A stretch of DNA of 64,000 bases from Stereocaulon alpinum (GCA_018257865.1 JAEUBA010000006.1:620001-684000); one strand, 5' to 3'. Shown: positions 21,592-33,212, numbered from the stretch's first letter. Notes: generated from the letters alone by a model not told the origin. Numbers and translations are program-made.

Positions 21592-22716
21592 TCATTCATT
21601 GGCCCCCCACGGTCTTACCTCGTCGAAGTCTCCAAGCGCTTTTAGTGGCCTACCCTCAGCATCTAATACTGCAGACCCTAATTCTCCTGTCGTACGTCCT
21701 AGCGCTGCTCTTGCAATGGCGAGTTCCCATTTGTCGGCCCAACCTTCGCCGTCGGCCTCGCCTGTTGAAGCTGACGCTGCCCCAGGATCCCGGGAGAAAC
21801 TGGCTGGCCAATCGATCATGATGACATGCCAGCGCTTCGTCAATAACCAGTCGAAGAACGGGAGCATGACGATGCCAGACAATGCGACAGCGCAGAAGAA
21901 ATACAAGAGTCCACTATCTGAGAAACGGTTCAGAAGGTGATCGGATATCAGAGTCGTCGTCCGCAGCTCCACTTCCATGCTGATCTTGATATTCCCAGCG
22001 TATTTGATATCTTGGAGGGTCTTCTTGATGGCATTAATCGAAATGAGTTGATCGATGTCCGTGATTCTGCTAGAGAATTTGAACCTGAATGACTCATCAA
22101 TAACGACAATGAACCTCACTGCTGAGACTTGAAAACATACACTTTGGGACCATATCTGTAGGCGCAGAAGTCGCGGCACCATTCCATAACTGAGAGCTCA
22201 GGACGAACAGCCTCCGCATCGTAATTCAGGCCGTCAGTCTTGGTACGAGTACCACGATACGTTTTCCAACCATTTGGAATGACTTTCACCTGTGCCCCTT
22301 GAGGATCAAGGCAATCGTGCAAACATACCGTAATGTCAAAATCCACTTCTTCCCAAAGCCAAGGCGTGCCAGGCTTGTTCTGCACGATGATGGGCACCTG
22401 TACACTGGTGGGTCGAGTCTTGGAGCTATGTGTCCCACGAATACGAACAACAGCACTAGGCACTGCGTCGTTCTGAGCTCTCAGAAAGCTTTCGAGGCTC
22501 TCTGGAATGTGTGTCAGAACGTGTGACCTGATGAATGTTTCGATGACATCCCCAGCTTTCGTCGTCCTCTCGAAAATCTTATCAACTTCAGGTAAATTTT
22601 CGCTGATTGGAGGCTCAGCGCTTCTCGTTGTCAGCTCGGTTGCATCTTCGTAGCTTGGGAGAAGATTTTCGCGACTTTCGTTTGCTTTGGAGTGAACATG
22701 ATGGCGTGACGCTCAT
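21592..22716 (-). CDS. Conserved fungal hypothetical membrane protein, 5' end unresolved
   Basis: The reading frame is open from 22712 to an intron at 22085-22140 (56 bp, GTATGT to TTCAG, restoring GPK|VFKF), then from 22084 to 21592. It reads LLPSYEDATEL at the N-terminus, AVVRIRGTHS and EEVDFDITVCL in the middle, MEWCRDFCAYRYGPK before the intron, and one or two TM helices (LLYFFCAVALSGIVMLPFFDWLL) followed by HVIMIDWP. This order matches a widespread family of uncharacterised ascomycete membrane proteins. No in-frame ATG starts this frame: the nearest ATG (22716) is in another frame and a TGA precedes the open part at 22715-22713. Either an upstream exon or a small indel is involved. The given upper boundary marks that ATG. 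Confidence 0.65.
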
Positions 22717-23713
22717 ATGTGGTGGTTGTTTTCCCGGGTCAAGGGCACTTTGTGATTTTGATATGTGTCGGATGAGTCTAGGAGATGAAGGATAATGAGG
22801 AGCTGAAAAAGGCGCAGTGGTGAGAAGGTTCTTTCATTATGGAATGCAGTTCCATAATTCTCGAGCCTTGGCCAACGCCTTAGCTTACGCCAATAATCTG
22901 CTTGAAAGCTAATACTGAGTACTTCGGGCATTTGTTGTTTACACCTCTCTCAAGGTTCGACCAAACGACGCCTTCAAACCCGCTATTCGGCTTGGTAGGT
23001 TGGAAAGAATCCCTCGCCAACAGCAGTATCCAACCATACACTTCTTAATTTTCAAGTTCTATCAATGAATTTTCAAGCACATGACATGGGCTCATCATGT
23101 CAAGCGCAGGTAAACGAAAGATAACCGAGTATCCTCTGGACTACGTAGGCACTTCTTGTGCGTTCCCGTATGCATTGCATCTTTCCTACGAAGTTTGAGC
23201 TGTTATACGACCGTACAACGAGATGCTTCTCTTGAGCATGAATTGGCAGGTTCTGATACCAGATCGTCTTCGTTGGTCCTGTATCTCCTATCTTCGACGA
23301 AGTACATCAGTAGAGTGAACTTAGGGCTCCCAAGGGCTCCTTAGGCTAAAGCGGAGCCAAACTGTGGCGTCTTCGGCGCGGCTGTTTAGCGCTTGCGGCT
23401 TGCATCTCCGGGCTTGCTTCAGGGCTTTCAATCAATTAAGGTACATACTCTTGTTATTGATCATATCAGCAGCTGATCTGACAAAAGCTGGTAACTAACA
23501 GGGTTTACGAGAGACGTAGCTTGCCGCCCAGCGAGATGTACCAGATCAATTGCATTGGCATCTTCCCAATCCGCCCTAAATCAACAGGGATTCTGAATTG
23601 CGGATGATGATGTCAATGAGGTCACTGCATTTCCCCTTCAACCAAGCTATAAGTGCAGATTGTCCCTTGAATAGAAATTCATCAACATCCCCATTCGGTA
23701 GTCCATTATCGAT
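22717..23713. other. Intergenic region, no supported gene
   Basis: About 1 kb between divergent genes. Short ORFs only, and no repeat or RNA gene was recognised. Confidence 0.5.
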
Positions 23714-24255
23714 ATGTCTTTCAGATTGTGCCTTCGACTGCCGGCCCGCGCGTGCTTCCAATCCAGCGCAAGACGGACCCTCTCTACGACGACGAACAGA
23801 CTGGCGGATACGCAACGTTCAGAAGCTAGCCAAGTCATCTCCGAGGTCTCAAAGCAAGAAGGCGGCACTTTCAAAGGTGAATCCTTGTAGCTCTGAGCCT
23901 CATGATCACCTTCAGTTAACGCGCCATAGGCTCGAAGTCCGCTCAAATGCAATCCGAGTTGACCAAACAACGCAATCAGGAGACATCAACCGGCAACCAG
24001 CAAGGCCCCACCAGCCAGACCAATACCACACTTGACCCTGCCGAACAAAGCCAACTTGACCGCAAGGCGAACTACGTTGAGCAAGCCGAAAAAGTGGCAA
24101 CCAAGATGGAGACGGAACCCGAGAATGTGACAAAAGAGGATGGGGATACCATGCATAGTCGCGAGACTAAGGCCTTTGGGAATACTGAGAAGGGAGGTAT
24201 CGCTAGTCAGGCTCAAAGTTTAGCGGCTGAGAACGCTGGTGCTAAAAAGAATTAA
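23714..24255 (+). CDS. Mitochondrial protein with SMP (seed maturation protein-like) domain
   Basis: Two exons (23714-23876 and 23930-24255; 53-bp intron with a GTTAAC branch) encode 162 residues. The N-terminus (MSFRLCLRLPARACFQSSARRTLSTTTNRLA) is an Arg/Ser-rich mitochondrial presequence. The C-terminal part, with AEKVATKMETEPENVTKEDGD, SRETKAFGN and KGGIASQAQSLAAEN, matches the SMP domain found in small fungal proteins related to plant seed-maturation proteins. A role in stress tolerance is often assumed but not shown. The middle is Gln/Thr/Asn-rich and probably disordered. Confidence 0.7.
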
Positions 24256-24768
24256 CACCGAGTGTACTCTATATCATATCATATGGCATGGCGTGGCGCT
24301 GCATCTCCTCTCCACAAAAGATTCCACCTTAGTCTACATTAGCATAGCACATTCTGTACACTAGCGTGTATAATACAACGTATTGACCAAAGGGCTTGTG
24401 CCCCAATCCTCGGTTTTCATACCTTCACGTGCTGTTTCCGTCCGAACTTCTTCAGTTCCTGGCTTGTATGCATTGCAACTCTCCGATCGAACCACTCTTT
24501 GTCCAATATGAAACCAGGACAAAGCAGTGCACCGAAAGTCCACCTGCATTCTCATCAACGTCCTTGTGCTGCGTGGGGGCATAGCCTGACAATGCAATTG
24601 TTCCACACAACAATGCTCGTTGCGATTCTACACAATAACCCCACACTCGCTACTCGATGCTTTCGCTGTCCCATATATCTCTATCTATCAGCCTCCACAA
24701 TGTTTCCCTCATCCCTTACACCCAACACAACATCAACCAACGTCTAGCAGGAAAAGAAAGAATCCACT
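24256..24768. other. Intergenic region, nothing recognised
   Basis: Spacer with C/T-rich sequence before the next start. No gene supported. Confidence 0.5.
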
Positions 24769-25086
24769 ATGTGCAAACTCCTTGCCCACGTCTGCCCCGG
24801 CTGCCACGACCTCCACCACATCGAAGAACTACAGCGCTGCCCAACGTTCCTCGAAAAGCATACCTGCACCTCTTGGAGTCTTGGTACAGTGCCCAAGGTT
24901 CCACATTTCGAAATCTGTGACTGCTGTTATGAGCGCAATCGAAGCGAGCAGAAACTAGGGTGGGCGGTTGCTCAGGCGGTGCTGAGGGAAGAGGGGAGGG
25001 GGAGGGGATGGTCGAGGTGTAGGATGGGGGTGAAGATGTGGGAGTTGAGGGGGAGGTGGGAGAGGAAAATTGAAGGGGCGGATTGA
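24769..25086 (+). CDS. Small cysteine/histidine-rich hypothetical protein
   Basis: A 105-residue ORF. Residues 1-55 hold eight cysteines and several histidines in pairs (MCKLLAHVCPGCHDLHHIEEL, RCPTF, HTCTSW, ICDCCYERN), a pattern like the small zinc-binding proteins common in filamentous ascomycetes. The C-terminus is Arg/Trp/Glu-rich and of low complexity. Metal binding is inferred from the cysteine pairs; function is unknown. Confidence 0.55.
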   Translation: MCKLLAHVCPGCHDLHHIEELQRCPTFLEKHTCTSWSLGTVPKVPHFEICDCCYERNRSEQKLGWAVAQAVLREEGRGRGWSRCRMGVKMWELRGRWERKIEGAD

Positions 25087-25488
25087 ACGATAGTGTTACT
25101 GTCTTTTGAAGTGTGGGCGTCTAGCAATGTATTGTAAGTTGATTCCTATTTCGAAAGTAATGATTATTAGTCACATATGCAAACTCGGAACCTACGCACC
25201 ATTTTACAACCAGCAATTTTGGCTCTTAATCCCTATCAAGGTTTAGCTCGTGACTCAAAGTTCCAAGCTTCACATGAGACTGATCGAGTACCTTGATTCA
25301 ACTTGGGAAATGATGCGGTTATCATATGAACTACAAGGCCTCTCATTTCATTAGATTAAAAGGGTAAGAAGATCAAATGCCTAGTATATCTCAACGCCTA
25401 CAGGAAATTCTCATCATCGCACCGAAACGGCTCTACCCTCCCACAACCCTGTGTTCCGGCCTCTCGTTCCCAAATTCTCCCCTCCCTA
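25087..25488. other. Intergenic region between convergent genes
   Basis: No gene is seen. A run of C-rich low-complexity sequence begins near 25437 and continues into the 3' end of the next minus-strand gene. Confidence 0.5.
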
Positions 25489-26112
25489 TCACAAATATCC
25501 CCCCCTCCCCTTCCCCCTCCCCATCCCCCCCGCCCTCTCCCTCAACCCCTCATAAGCCCGATCCAGCGCCTCCGCATTCTCACACTTACACCTACTCTCC
25601 ACCAACCTCCCCCACAACCCCTCCAACCCCCTCTGCATATCGATCCACGCCTCCCTCTCCCTCTCCTTCTCTACATCTCCCTGCCCCTCCGCCTTCAACA
25701 ACTCAAGGCTAGCAGAAGAAAGACCACCGTAAGCTTGAGCAAGGTGTCCAGGGTCCGCGGGCCTCAAGAAGCCATCATTACTCTCGATACAGAGGATTTC
25801 GTCGGGGGAAAGGGATAAGGGGCAAGTGCGTAGTTGGGCGATTATGTCGGCGTCGAAGTTACTTGCGTCGTTCGCGAAGGTGGTGGACCAGGGCAGTGGG
25901 AATGCATTGTGCGGGTGGAAGTGGAGGCGGTAGAGGGCTGTGAGGCTGCATAGGAGGACGAGTATCACGGCGTGGAGGAAGCGCGTGTAGAGTACGCTGG
26001 AGTACGGGGCGGGGTGGCGGTGGCTGGCGCCGTAAATGGGTTTTGTGCGTTTGGAGTTGCGGGTGGGACCTTTTTCTAGGAAGGGAGTTGAGGGGGGTGT
26101 TTTGGGGTTCAT
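25489..26112 (-). CDS. Hypothetical single-TM protein
   Basis: Minus-strand ORF. The start at 26112 (MNPKTPPSTPF) is preferred over 26145 because CACTAACAG just upstream looks like an intron end or leader. It would give 207 residues. One TM helix (FLHAVILVLLCSLTALYRL) lies near residue 50, after a basic N-terminus, followed by a region with CPLSLSPDEILCIESNDGF and a Glu-rich helix (DVEKEREREAWIDMQRGLE). The C-terminus is Gly/Arg-rich. A type II membrane topology is plausible. No family was recognised. Confidence 0.5.
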   Translation of the reverse strand: MNPKTPPSTPFLEKGPTRNSKRTKPIYGASHRHPAPYSSVLYTRFLHAVILVLLCSLTALYRLHFHPHNAFPLPWSTTFANDASNFDADIIAQLRTCPLSLSPDEILCIESNDGFLRPADPGHLAQAYGGLSSASLELLKAEGQGDVEKEREREAWIDMQRGLEGLWGRLVESRCKCENAEALDRAYEGLRERAGGMGRGKGRGGYL

Positions 26113-26385
26113 GGTTTGGGCTGTTAGTGTTCTGAGCATTGACATTTGGGGGGTGTGATGTTGGTTTTGTGGAAGTGTAGATTGGGTTCAAGATGAATGT
26201 GTGTTGGCTCCTGTTTATTAGGTTGTAGAGTATTTACATTCCTCGCTGACGAGTTCGCATTCCTCATGTTTCATCTCCTAGGTATGCCAACTACGCAAAT
26301 GCAGATCAGAACTTTTGGGACGTTTGGGAGTTTTGTGAGAGTCGTCTGGACTTTCATAAGAGAACTTGCTCCAGACGCAGCAGAA

Positions 26386-27738
26386 TCAGACAGAGGCAGC
26401 CTTAACATTATCATGCAGAATCTGCAATGCGACTCCATCCTCTGCTCCCAAGATTACATTGGCCGAGCTATGACTAGTCTGCGGATCAGTGAACCAAGCC
26501 ACAATGATCAGTCTTCCAGCTTTGATCTCGGAAGAGAACATTTTGCGGAATCTGTCCTGCTTCATGGGAAACTTGAAGCGTTGTGTGATGCAAGCTTCAT
26601 CGAGTCTTCGGGAAGTGAAGTGCCCTTTGAGGAAAGCAAGCGTCAGGGACCCCGTCATGCGAACATTGAGGTCAATGATCCATTGCTGCAAATTCTGGCG
26701 TCCGTCGTCTTCAATCATAATGTCAGCACCAGCGGGGCCGTAGTAGCCCCATTCATGGAGGAACTGGGTAATTTGGGACACCGTTGTCCACAACTTGCGC
26801 TTTAGTGCTTCTTGCTCCGAATAGCGTATGGTCGCGCCAAGCCACGCGTTAGTCTCGGAAAAGTCTTGTCTGCAAGCTCCCAGGAATTGGCAGTCAGCAT
26901 TCTTTCGTACCCAGAAAGCCGTTGAAAAGCAGTCTGAGAGTTCCATAATCATCTTCTGTGCGAGCAGTGAGGAAGGAAAGAGGTGTCTATTGGTGAAGTT
27001 GACACCTCCCAACGTGGTGAGGAGAATGTCCTTTCTGAGATGGCCGATCAAGGCTTCACGCTCCCTCTCCGTCCGGACAAGAAAGGTGCCAACACTTGAC
27101 ATGCCTTGCTGCGTCTTGAAGACACGTGGAAGAGGGAAGCCACGGATCCATGTTTCGGCCAGGTCAAGCTTGCCGGAGACAGACCCATGAAGTTGGTCCA
27201 AGTCGAAGATTTCGGTCTTTGGTGTTGGAAGGCCAGATAGTGCTAGACAGCGTTTCGATAGAAGCTCATAGAGTACATCGGGATCGACAACTTGTGGGTG
27301 AGAAGCGAGACTTTCGTGAGGAACGATTACAACAAGCTGTGCTTCGGCGTTCTTGGCCATCAAATCTTCGAGGCCTGCAGCAAAATTGAGTTTTGGGCGT
27401 TGCCTTTTGTGAAGAGTCTTCATCGTTTTGATAGCGTCAAGCCTGCCAACTCGATTCTCGAAGTCGAAAAAGGTTGTCTCCATATTCCCGGCTGCAAAGG
27501 CGAATCGCTGGCTCTCCAAGCTGAGACATTGTATAACAAGATCACGGATTTCTGCTGGTGTTGTTGGTGCCGCTGTGCCTTGATAGAGGTACTTAGACGT
27601 TTTGGCGACAGTCTCTGTGTAATCAACATCCGAGCACCAGTAGCATGGGACTAGTGACAGAGGTCTGTCATCGACATGGCTATCGTTGGCATATAGATCG
27701 GCGAGAGTCGTATCCAGGACCGCATCAGACTGCTCCAT
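26386..27738 (-). CDS. ATP-grasp domain protein (solid-state-culture-specific type)
   Basis: A single ORF of 450 residues. The C-terminal half carries ATP-grasp features: a lysine-containing strand (FPLPRVFKTQQGMSSVGTFLV), a later GYYGPAGADIMIED block, and the metal/ATP-binding D-x-N-x-R motif (WIIDLNVRMTGSLTLAFL). The layout resembles fungal proteins annotated as solid-state culture-specific ATP-grasp proteins. ATP-grasp enzymes ligate a carboxylate to an amine or thiol through an acyl-phosphate. The substrate here is unknown. The gene is divergent from an MFS transporter 488 bp away, which suggests a biosynthesis and export pair (inference). ATG 27738 is the first in frame. Confidence 0.75.
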   Translation of the reverse strand: MEQSDAVLDTTLADLYANDSHVDDRPLSLVPCYWCSDVDYTETVAKTSKYLYQGTAAPTTPAEIRDLVIQCLSLESQRFAFAAGNMETTFFDFENRVGRLDAIKTMKTLHKRQRPKLNFAAGLEDLMAKNAEAQLVVIVPHESLASHPQVVDPDVLYELLSKRCLALSGLPTPKTEIFDLDQLHGSVSGKLDLAETWIRGFPLPRVFKTQQGMSSVGTFLVRTEREREALIGHLRKDILLTTLGGVNFTNRHLFPSSLLAQKMIMELSDCFSTAFWVRKNADCQFLGACRQDFSETNAWLGATIRYSEQEALKRKLWTTVSQITQFLHEWGYYGPAGADIMIEDDGRQNLQQWIIDLNVRMTGSLTLAFLKGHFTSRRLDEACITQRFKFPMKQDRFRKMFSSEIKAGRLIIVAWFTDPQTSHSSANVILGAEDGVALQILHDNVKAASV

Positions 27739-28226
27739 TGTATATCTGCTAGAAAACTGTCAAGATGTTCACAGTCAGATGAAGGCACATTATAGCAATT
27801 CTACTTCCACCTGGAAGATCTTCCCGGGTGCGGTATTGGGCTGCACGGAACTTGCAGGGGCCGGAATATGCATAATTTCAAGTATGCGTCAAGAAAACGG
27901 TCAAGGGAAATGATATTGCATCATCAAGGCAGACGCAATCTTCCGGGTACGTTCGAAGATTGATGTAATCTGATGCGCGATTCGGCGGTGTTCGCTCGTC
28001 GCCTGATCCTCTCTTAATCTGAATGAAGCCGACTTAGCGTAAATAGTGTGGGGCCCTCTTCTCCAACTCAACTATAACCGTTCCACAACCTCGAAACAAG
28101 AATTTCTATCACATGAGCTAATTTGAAGATGATACTTTCTTCGGCTTCTAAACAATCTCGTGTTAAGACCTTCTTTCCTCAGAACACGTTTGTCGTTGTC
28201 TCTAGGTAATTGGCGATAAGGACAAC
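27739..28226. promoter_or_regulatory. Bidirectional intergenic region of ATP-grasp/MFS pair
   Basis: The 488 bp between divergent start codons must hold both promoters. No operator could be assigned. Confidence 0.4.
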
Positions 28227-29982
28227 ATGCGTACCACTGCACTTGACGAAGAGCCGAGCAACACCGAAGAAAGTCCCTTACTACCCAAAGCCCAAAGAAG
28301 CAATGCTCAGCAAGGTGACGCAAAGGACATCGTCCAAAACGACGATGTTGTAGAGGAGATCAGCTCACGAAAACTGATATGGATCATGACCAGTGTTTGG
28401 ATAGGAACGTTTTGCGCCGGTCTAGGTGAGTATGCGAAACCTTCAAGAACAGTGCTAGGTGTTCGCGTTGTTGTATGTCCCAGATTTGGCTTACTGATCT
28501 GCAACAGACGCATCGCTCATTGCCACCATCGGGTCATCAATTGCCACGGAGTTCCATTCTCTGCCACTTCTCGCGTGGCTCGCAACCGCATATTTGATTG
28601 CAACTGCGGCAACTCAGCCGTTGGCCGGAAAGCTGACAGATATCTATTCCCGGCGCAATGGACTCCTGCTCTCTAATTTGCTCTTTGCTCTAGGCAATTC
28701 AATATGCGGCATTGCTCAAAATCCGACAATGATCATCTTGGGACGAGCGTTAGCTGGGCTGGGCGGAGGAGGCCTGAATACCATCTCAACCATCATCGCC
28801 AGTGATTACGTTCCGCCGCGTAGGCGGGGTCTGTGGCAAGGCCTAAGCAATGTATGCTGGGCTCTTGGAAATGGCCTGGGGGGCGTCTTCAGTGGATTTC
28901 TTGACGATGTCTGGGACTGGAGACTCGCATTCCTAGTGCAGCTCCCCTTAACTCTGGCGTCTGTGGTTATGATATATGTGCATGTGGAAAAGCCGAAGAT
29001 CTCGGAGGGCGCGTCTCGAATCAAGCGTGTGGATTTCCTGGGATGCTTCTTGCTAATAGTTACACTGGTCGTCTTCATAACGGGCCTCAACTCTGGTGGT
29101 AACATCGTTCCATGGACACACCCATTGGTGCTGACCGCCCTACCACTGTCTGCCATGTTCTTCTGTGCGTTTGTTACTGTGGAGGAGAAGTTCGCCCGTG
29201 AGCCAGTCGTACCTGTTCGGCTTGTACTCAATCGCACAGTGGCTGGTGCATGCTTCACCAGCTGGTTCTTCATGATGATCGCCTATGCCCTGGACTTCTA
29301 CACGGTCATCTTCTTCCGAGTTCGGGGTTTGTCTGCTACAGCTGCGGGGGCTTCGCTTATCCCTTTCAGCATTACGACGGCTGTGGGCTCATTCGGGGCA
29401 GGAATGATCACAAATAGAACTGGCAAATACAAATGGCTAAATATAGTCACCTTGATCCTCATGCTACTCGCTACCATATCGATAGCAATGTCCTCTCTGT
29501 CGACGCCGGTCTGGACGACAATCTTCTCCCTGAGTATCGCTGGTCTTGCAATAGGAAGTATGCTCATAGTGACGCTACTCGCTCTCATCAGTGCCGTCGA
29601 GCATGAAGAACAGGCCGTTGTAACTTCATTGCAATACGGCTTTCGCTCCACCGGCTCCGTCATCGGCGTGGCTATTGCGTCTGCTGTTTTCCAAAACGTT
29701 CTGAATAGCCAACTATGGTCAAAGCTGGGACAGCGTGAGCACGCAGCGGACTTGATCGACAGGATTAGAGGTGATTTAGATGCATTGAAGCTTCTGCAAC
29801 CAAAGGATGAGGACGTGGTGCGGGAGAGCTTTATGCTCGCTCTTAAGGCCGCTTTCTGGACATTGGTGGGCATGGCTTTCCTAGGCCTTGCCAGCGGAAT
29901 GCTAATGCGAGAGCTCAAGCTTCATACGAGCCTGGACCGGCAGGACGAACAGGCAGAGCAAGCGGGAGAAAGCTTCACTTAG
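28227..29982 (+). CDS. Major facilitator superfamily transporter, 14-TM drug/amino-acid type
   Basis: Two exons (28227-28425 and 28508-29982; intron 82 bp, GTGAGT to CAACAG) encode 557 residues. The first TM (LIWIMTSVWIGTFCAGL) is split just before DASLIATIGSSIATEF, the usual intron-rich start of DHA2/Vba-type fungal transporters. Visible signatures include GKLTDIYSRRNGLLLSN (motif A-like loop 2-3), GRALAGLGGGGLNT, and a row of further hydrophobic helices to about residue 530. The N-terminal acidic tail has an ESPLLP motif, common in vacuolar or endosomal members. It probably exports a small molecule, or moves basic amino acids into the vacuole. The pairing with an ATP-grasp gene favours metabolite export (inference). 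Confidence 0.88.
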
Positions 29983-30219
29983 ATCCCAATATCTTCTATT
30001 TGATAACCTCAAGTTGGTGGGATTCGTATGGTAAGGAGCGACCCAATTTCAACGCACAGTATCTCGAAGACTCGCGACCAGGCAACTACATTCTTGCCTT
30101 TACAGCACTAGAGCTTCCTTTTCCGTTCATATAGCAGCATCCTGGCACCATGCGGAAGAGCAATTCCTTGACCCGAAAGCTATCAGTGAAGCAGAAACGA
30201 AGAGAACGATAATGGTTTC

Positions 30220-30783
30220 TCAGGCATTGAACATACCAATGCTACCATCCGTTCGCCCACACTGGACGCAAGTCTGCGCCTCGTAGCTCTCCTTCGCCTT
30301 AGTGGGATCGTCACATTCCAAATATATCGAAATAACTAGCGATATCTGGATCACCCCGGGGAGATTGAAGACGAGGCTAATGCAGTTATGGAGGAGAAGC
30401 ATCGAGATAGGAGGGGAGCCTGCTTCTTCGACAAAATTGGCACGCACATGAGCCAGGGAAGTCCACGATCGTAGAGGTTCATGGATTCTGTCGGACAAAT
30501 CCTGCTTCCCGCTGCGAGAGCGACTTGCCAACATAACACGATGTGCGTCCAACTCTCTGCATGCACGCTTGAACTTCTTTGGAAGCTGAGGGACAATTTG
30601 GCGAAGACTGCTTGCGTTTGGTTGGAAGTCTATGGTGTTCCTGAGCTCTGTGTGCATAGCAGCGCGACTACTTGATATAGACAAATATGCTCGAAGATCA
30701 CTTGTGCATTCTTGAAGCAAGAAGGCACGATGATAGTCTGTCCTGAGGCTTGGCGCAGGCTGTACTTTCCTTAAGGAGGACAT
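30220..30783 (-). CDS. Hypothetical protein
   Basis: Minus-strand ORF of 187 residues (start MSSLRKVQPAPSLR). It has a basic middle (QLPKKFKRACRELDAHRV), a hydrophobic stretch (LLHNCISLVFNLPGVIQISLVISIYL) and a terminal CVQCG. No family recognised. It lies 64 bp downstream of the stop of the next minus-strand ORF and could be a separate gene or part of a longer transcript. An intron around the hydrophobic part cannot be excluded. Confidence 0.4.
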   Translation of the reverse strand: MSSLRKVQPAPSLRTDYHRAFLLQECTSDLRAYLSISSSRAAMHTELRNTIDFQPNASSLRQIVPQLPKKFKRACRELDAHRVMLASRSRSGKQDLSDRIHEPLRSWTSLAHVRANFVEEAGSPPISMLLLHNCISLVFNLPGVIQISLVISIYLECDDPTKAKESYEAQTCVQCGRTDGSIGMFNA

Positions 30784-30846
30784 TGTAAAATGGACAGGCC
30801 AGCCCCTTGAATGAAGGTAACGAAGTACTCTAAGATATTTCCAAAC

Positions 30847-33212
30847 TCATGAATTATGCCCAGCGTGAACTCGCACATGCGAACTGGCCCCAATACTCGA
30901 TCCAATCCTGCCATTTGGTCCAACCCTAGGAGGAGCGTACGGGTGAGAGCTCAGTCTCCTGCCTCCAAGACTCTCTTGGACCTGGCCAAGGCTACTAATC
31001 TGGCCTGCAGAGCCAAAATCTGGCATTCTCATTACACCCACGCCCGCTCCAGCAAAGTGAGTGTTCTCAAGTTCTTGAAAGTGTTGGCTGCGGCCGGTTA
31101 GAGGGCCGTCTGGATCGATAGGAGGTTCTCGCGACCACTCAGACGTCGAGCTGCGATCTAGAAAGGGCGGGAAGGAGTTGACGCTATGTGGTTCAAAGCT
31201 GGAGGGCTTCCTTGGTACCGAAGACTTCCGTTGAGCAAAGAGATTCGAATCAGAGGCACTAGTCGGAATAACGAGTCCCCAATTCGCACTGGTGGGGGCC
31301 ATTGCTTGGTCTATCAGCCCAGCTGAGGATGTTGGCTCTCCCCAAGACCATTGTGCGAGGGCTTCCTGCGGTCTATCAACATTTGGTGTGGAGACTGGAG
31401 CAACAGGAAGTTGAGTATCCTGGCTTTTCATTGTAGTTCCCGGATGCCCGATCAAGCTGTTTTCGCCCTCAGGTCCAATGGTGTCCGATCGAGAGAAGCA
31501 GGTCTGACGTGGTGGACTTGTTGAATTGCTTGCGAGGCTGCTACCACTGGTGGTTTCATCTTCCCTCCATATGACCTCGTGGACGCTATTACGAGACCGG
31601 AAATGGACGACACTGATACGTCGAAGGCATTCTGCAGACATCAAAGACTCTTTCCCGAACCTTGATTCAGTCGCGAATGATCCTGGTGCGACATGTACAT
31701 CTGCAAAAGTGAGGGTAGCTTCTGCTGGATAACTGCACCGGCGATCCTTCTTGAACAGAACCATAGACACAGACCTCTTTCGTGCTGACCGTGGCGAAAG
31801 ATTCGGACACGAGGACGCCTCTGTGTTCAAGCTTAACGGAGAGCCGGACTCGTCAGGCAATTTTGTGTGGGGCGTCGGAGGACTTGCGCTTAAAGCTCCT
31901 GGTGTTGAATAGAAGGCAAGCAGTTCAGACGCGGGAGCGCTAGGTTCTGACTTATGTATACACTCATTGACTAGCGACGCATTCATCGAGGACAATACCG
32001 GGCTAGGCGTGTACACGTTGCTGGCTTTTCTCAATGTGATTGTAGCTGGGGTTCCGAGCATACCTGAGACGACTTTGCTGCCTTTGAAAGTCGTACGTCG
32101 GCTGGGCCCACGAGTGGGATTCGAAATATTATTGCGGTGTGCGCTGCGTTCTTGCGAGGCTTCTGAACGTCTGTCTGCTTTGTCCGAGGAGTCTGAGGTC
32201 GGGTTCTTTTTGGTTAGCAACCCAAAGGTGGCTGCGAGGGCACTTGACATGCGTCGTAAGGAGCCATTCTTTACGTCAGGAGATGGCGGTTGGCTCAGCG
32301 ATCGAAGAGCTTTCATGGCGGGTGAATCTACATCTTTGACTTCGTCGACTGATGAGCTGAACATTGACCACGTTGGTACACGCACTGGCTCGCATCCTGT
32401 AGTTGTTTGATGATCTTGCGTTTTAGTATTCAATTTCAGCTGGTTCGTGTTCATGAAGCAGGGTGCATCGGCAATGTTGTCGCCATCACTCGCCTCAGTC
32501 GAGGCATCCCAGGATTCTCGTCTGTCAACGGACCTAGTTCCGGAGGCAGGGGTCCACAGACCAGAGCTAACCAGTCCAGCTTCCTCTCTCGTATTATCAT
32601 GCCTCCTTGCCTGTTTCCCCACGTGATTCCTCCCGTGCCTTCGACGGCCGTGGTTGAGGTAGTCGTCGGCTTCCTCCCTTGGGGGCGGACTCATGCTACG
32701 TGAGCCCGCCACAGGAGGCGTCAGGAGACCAGGGCTGGGTGACCCTGCATCGCTAACCGGTGCACTTCTCGCTAGGAAAGGATAGCCGCCAGGGACTATT
32801 GGCGCTGGTGCTTTGCGTCTGGTGGGGAGTTGCTACATGAGACACTCACGTTAGTGACCATCCATACAAGAGTTGAAGGTATTGTTCAAGGAACGGAGGT
32901 TACCGAAGGGGATATGTGCGCTCCAGCAACACAGGCAATGGGCATGGTAGTCATTGCCATCACATCTAACGAAGAAGCGTGCCGGCCAAGGACCAGTCCG
33001 TGTGGCCAAGCACCAGGATTGTTAACGGAATGAGAAGCTTGAAAAGATACGGTAGGGATAATGAGTAGGCTGTAGGACGTCAAAGACGAGCGTATCAGTA
33101 AGGCGAAAAGGGGGCAAGAACTATTGTTTCCTCCTTCAGGACAGATGCGGCGCCCCTTCCAGTTGATCTGCTCGCTTAGGAACGCGAAGCAGTTGCACCT
33201 TCTTGTTGTTCA
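30847..33212 (-). CDS. Large disordered hypothetical protein, 5' exons unresolved
   Basis: The main exon (30847-32832) is 662 codons long, begins after a CATGTAG acceptor and ends HVRVHAGHNS. It is Ser/Pro/Arg-rich and almost entirely disordered, without a recognisable domain. A 71-bp intron (32833-32903, GTAACC, CACTAAC branch) joins it in phase 0 to an upstream exon that is open from about 33212 to 32904. That exon has hydrophobic segments (SYSLLIIPTVSFQ) and TRRCNCFAFLSEQINW at its start. No in-frame ATG exists there, so at least one more 5' exon is missing. Another frame of the same stretch encodes a Cys/His-rich segment (CDGNDYHAHCLCC), but it does not join the main exon in phase. Function unknown. 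Confidence 0.5.
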
